Shown piece after piece: positions 63,324 to 64,000 of a stretch of DNA of 64,000 nt. The DNA is taken from NCBI GenBank assembly GCA_947383145.1, contig CANDCH010000003.1:1-64000 (forward strand), in the 5' to 3' direction. The stretch's first letter is position 1, and the number at the start of each line of letters is the position of its first letter. This DNA comes from an uncultured bacterium. Lineage in GTDB: Bacteria; Bacillota; Clostridia; Oscillospirales; Oscillospiraceae. Position numbers and translations under genes: made by a program. Below the pieces are notes generated by a model. It did not search any database, was not told the DNA's origin, and was given only the letters and a program-made list of their open reading frames with translations.

Positions 63324-64000
63324 TCATGGCCGCTGTTGAGCGACGGTTTTAGCCTCAAAATCGGACGCTCTCACCGCTCCGCCTCCCGTTGGCCCGTCCA
63401 GCGAAAATGTAACGGAGACATTGCCGCCGCCGGCCTTCAGCGCCTCCCGAAGCTCAGCTTCCGAAACGCCGTCAATATGTCCCAGGCGAGTGAAATTCCA
63501 GGTGTTTTCACCGTAATAGATGGTGACGCTGTTACCCTGATAAAGAATGATATCTCCCGGCTTGGCGGTAATCTGCCGGTTGGTCTGGGGGAGGGTCGTG
63601 CCGATACCGCCCACCTTCTCAAACCCGCCGTAATCGCTCATGTCCACCGTCAGCGGCCCTTTGGCCAGCAGTTCCCTCCACGCCGAGACCGAAGGATTGT
63701 CCTCCAGCGATGCCGTCCAGACCGTATCGTTTATCTGAAGATACATTTTATCTGCCTCCGCGTCGCCGGTTTTGGGCAGGTCAAGGCCGTTCACCCAATC
63801 CTCCACCTGGGACGCGCCGGAGAACCGCCGGCCCTCCAGCCATGTGGCATTGGGCTCGTAGTCCCGAAGGGTGGCGTCCTCATGGCCGCTGCCCCCGGAG
63901 GTGCAGAAGGCGGCGATGGTCTTTCCGCTCAGGTCGTAGGTCTCCAAAAAGGTGTGGATGATCTTGGGCGCGCGGCCCCACCAGATGGGGTAACCAAGGA
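63324..64000 (-). CDS. Flavodoxin/cyclophilin-like fusion protein (partial)
   Basis: The N-terminus lies outside the window. The visible 225 residues begin in a flavodoxin domain: LGYPIWWGRAPKIIHTFLE and FCTSGGSGH, a loop typical of FMN-binding flavodoxins. A cyclophilin-like beta domain follows (MYLQINDTVWTASLEDNPSV, VDMSDYGGFEKVG, TAKPGDIILYQGNSVTIYYG). A UBA-like C-terminal tail (DGVSEAELREAL) precedes the end. Proteins of this build occur in gut Clostridia and are presumed redox or reductase-like. The function is not established. Confidence 0.82.
   Translation of the reverse strand, partial: LGYPIWWGRAPKIIHTFLETYDLSGKTIAAFCTSGGSGHEDATLRDYEPNATWLEGRRFSGASQVEDWVNGLDLPKTGDAEADKMYLQINDTVWTASLEDNPSVSAWRELLAKGPLTVDMSDYGGFEKVGGIGTTLPQTNRQITAKPGDIILYQGNSVTIYYGENTWNFTRLGHIDGVSEAELREALKAGGGNVSVTFSLDGPTGGGAVRASDFEAKTVAQQRP

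Overview
The window reads as a chromosomal piece of a high-GC, spore-forming, anaerobic Firmicute of the gut Oscillospiraceae type (Flavonifractor/Intestinimonas/Lawsonibacter/Oscillibacter-like). The reasons are a complete spoIIIAA-AH sporulation operon, a SpoIID-like protein, a T-box leader, an LL-diaminopimelate aminotransferase route to DAP, a Na+-translocating decarboxylase, and strong GC bias at third codon positions. The genus is inferred from gene content and style only.

Layout. 1-6.9 kb: a compact integrative element. It has a tyrosine integrase at the left edge, a divergent repressor/excisionase switch, a MobC-like protein without relaxase, a cargo block (MFS transporter, small protein and PHP phosphoesterase, divergent from an AraC regulator) and a TnpV protein at the right edge. 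It is bounded by a 23-bp imperfect direct repeat. 7-10.1 kb: AT-richer accessory DNA with a YdcF-like gene, a 66-67 bp tandem repeat, a gene-poor stretch and an IS4-family insertion sequence. 10.2-15.5 kb: thioredoxin, a glycosyltransferase, UDP-galactopyranose mutase, a DivIVA-like coiled-coil protein, a lone class I fumarase beta-type protein and a LacI regulator.

15.5-30.3 kb: central carbon and nitrogen metabolism. A four-gene biotin-dependent Na+-pump decarboxylase (oadA, gamma, biotin carrier, oadB), ATP-dependent PEP carboxykinase, a 56-residue 2[4Fe-4S] ferredoxin, a Clp ATPase, a MarR-MATE pair with a clear autoregulatory palindrome, pyruvate phosphate dikinase and glutamine synthetase. 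The decarboxylase, PEPCK and PPDK together interconvert oxaloacetate, pyruvate and PEP. Behind glnA lies a hairpin cassette followed by a second, synonymously diverged copy of the last 20 codons of glnA.

30.5-49 kb: dapF and dapL, the spoIIIA operon behind a plausible sigma-E promoter, and then a long housekeeping run (asp23-like, nusB, a TsaD-like paralog, xseAB, ispA, yuiD-like, dxs, tlyA, nadK, argR, recN, HAD phosphatase). Most junctions are 4-bp ATGA/GTGA overlaps. 49-64 kb: a Tyr-type T-box controlling NUDIX-tyrS-hypothetical; asd-dapA-dapB-deaminase on the minus strand; spoIID-like/queA on the plus strand; ilvD followed by a sensorless hybrid histidine kinase and an HD-GYP protein; and a truncated flavodoxin/cyclophilin-like fusion at the right edge. 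No rRNA, tRNA or CRISPR array was seen.
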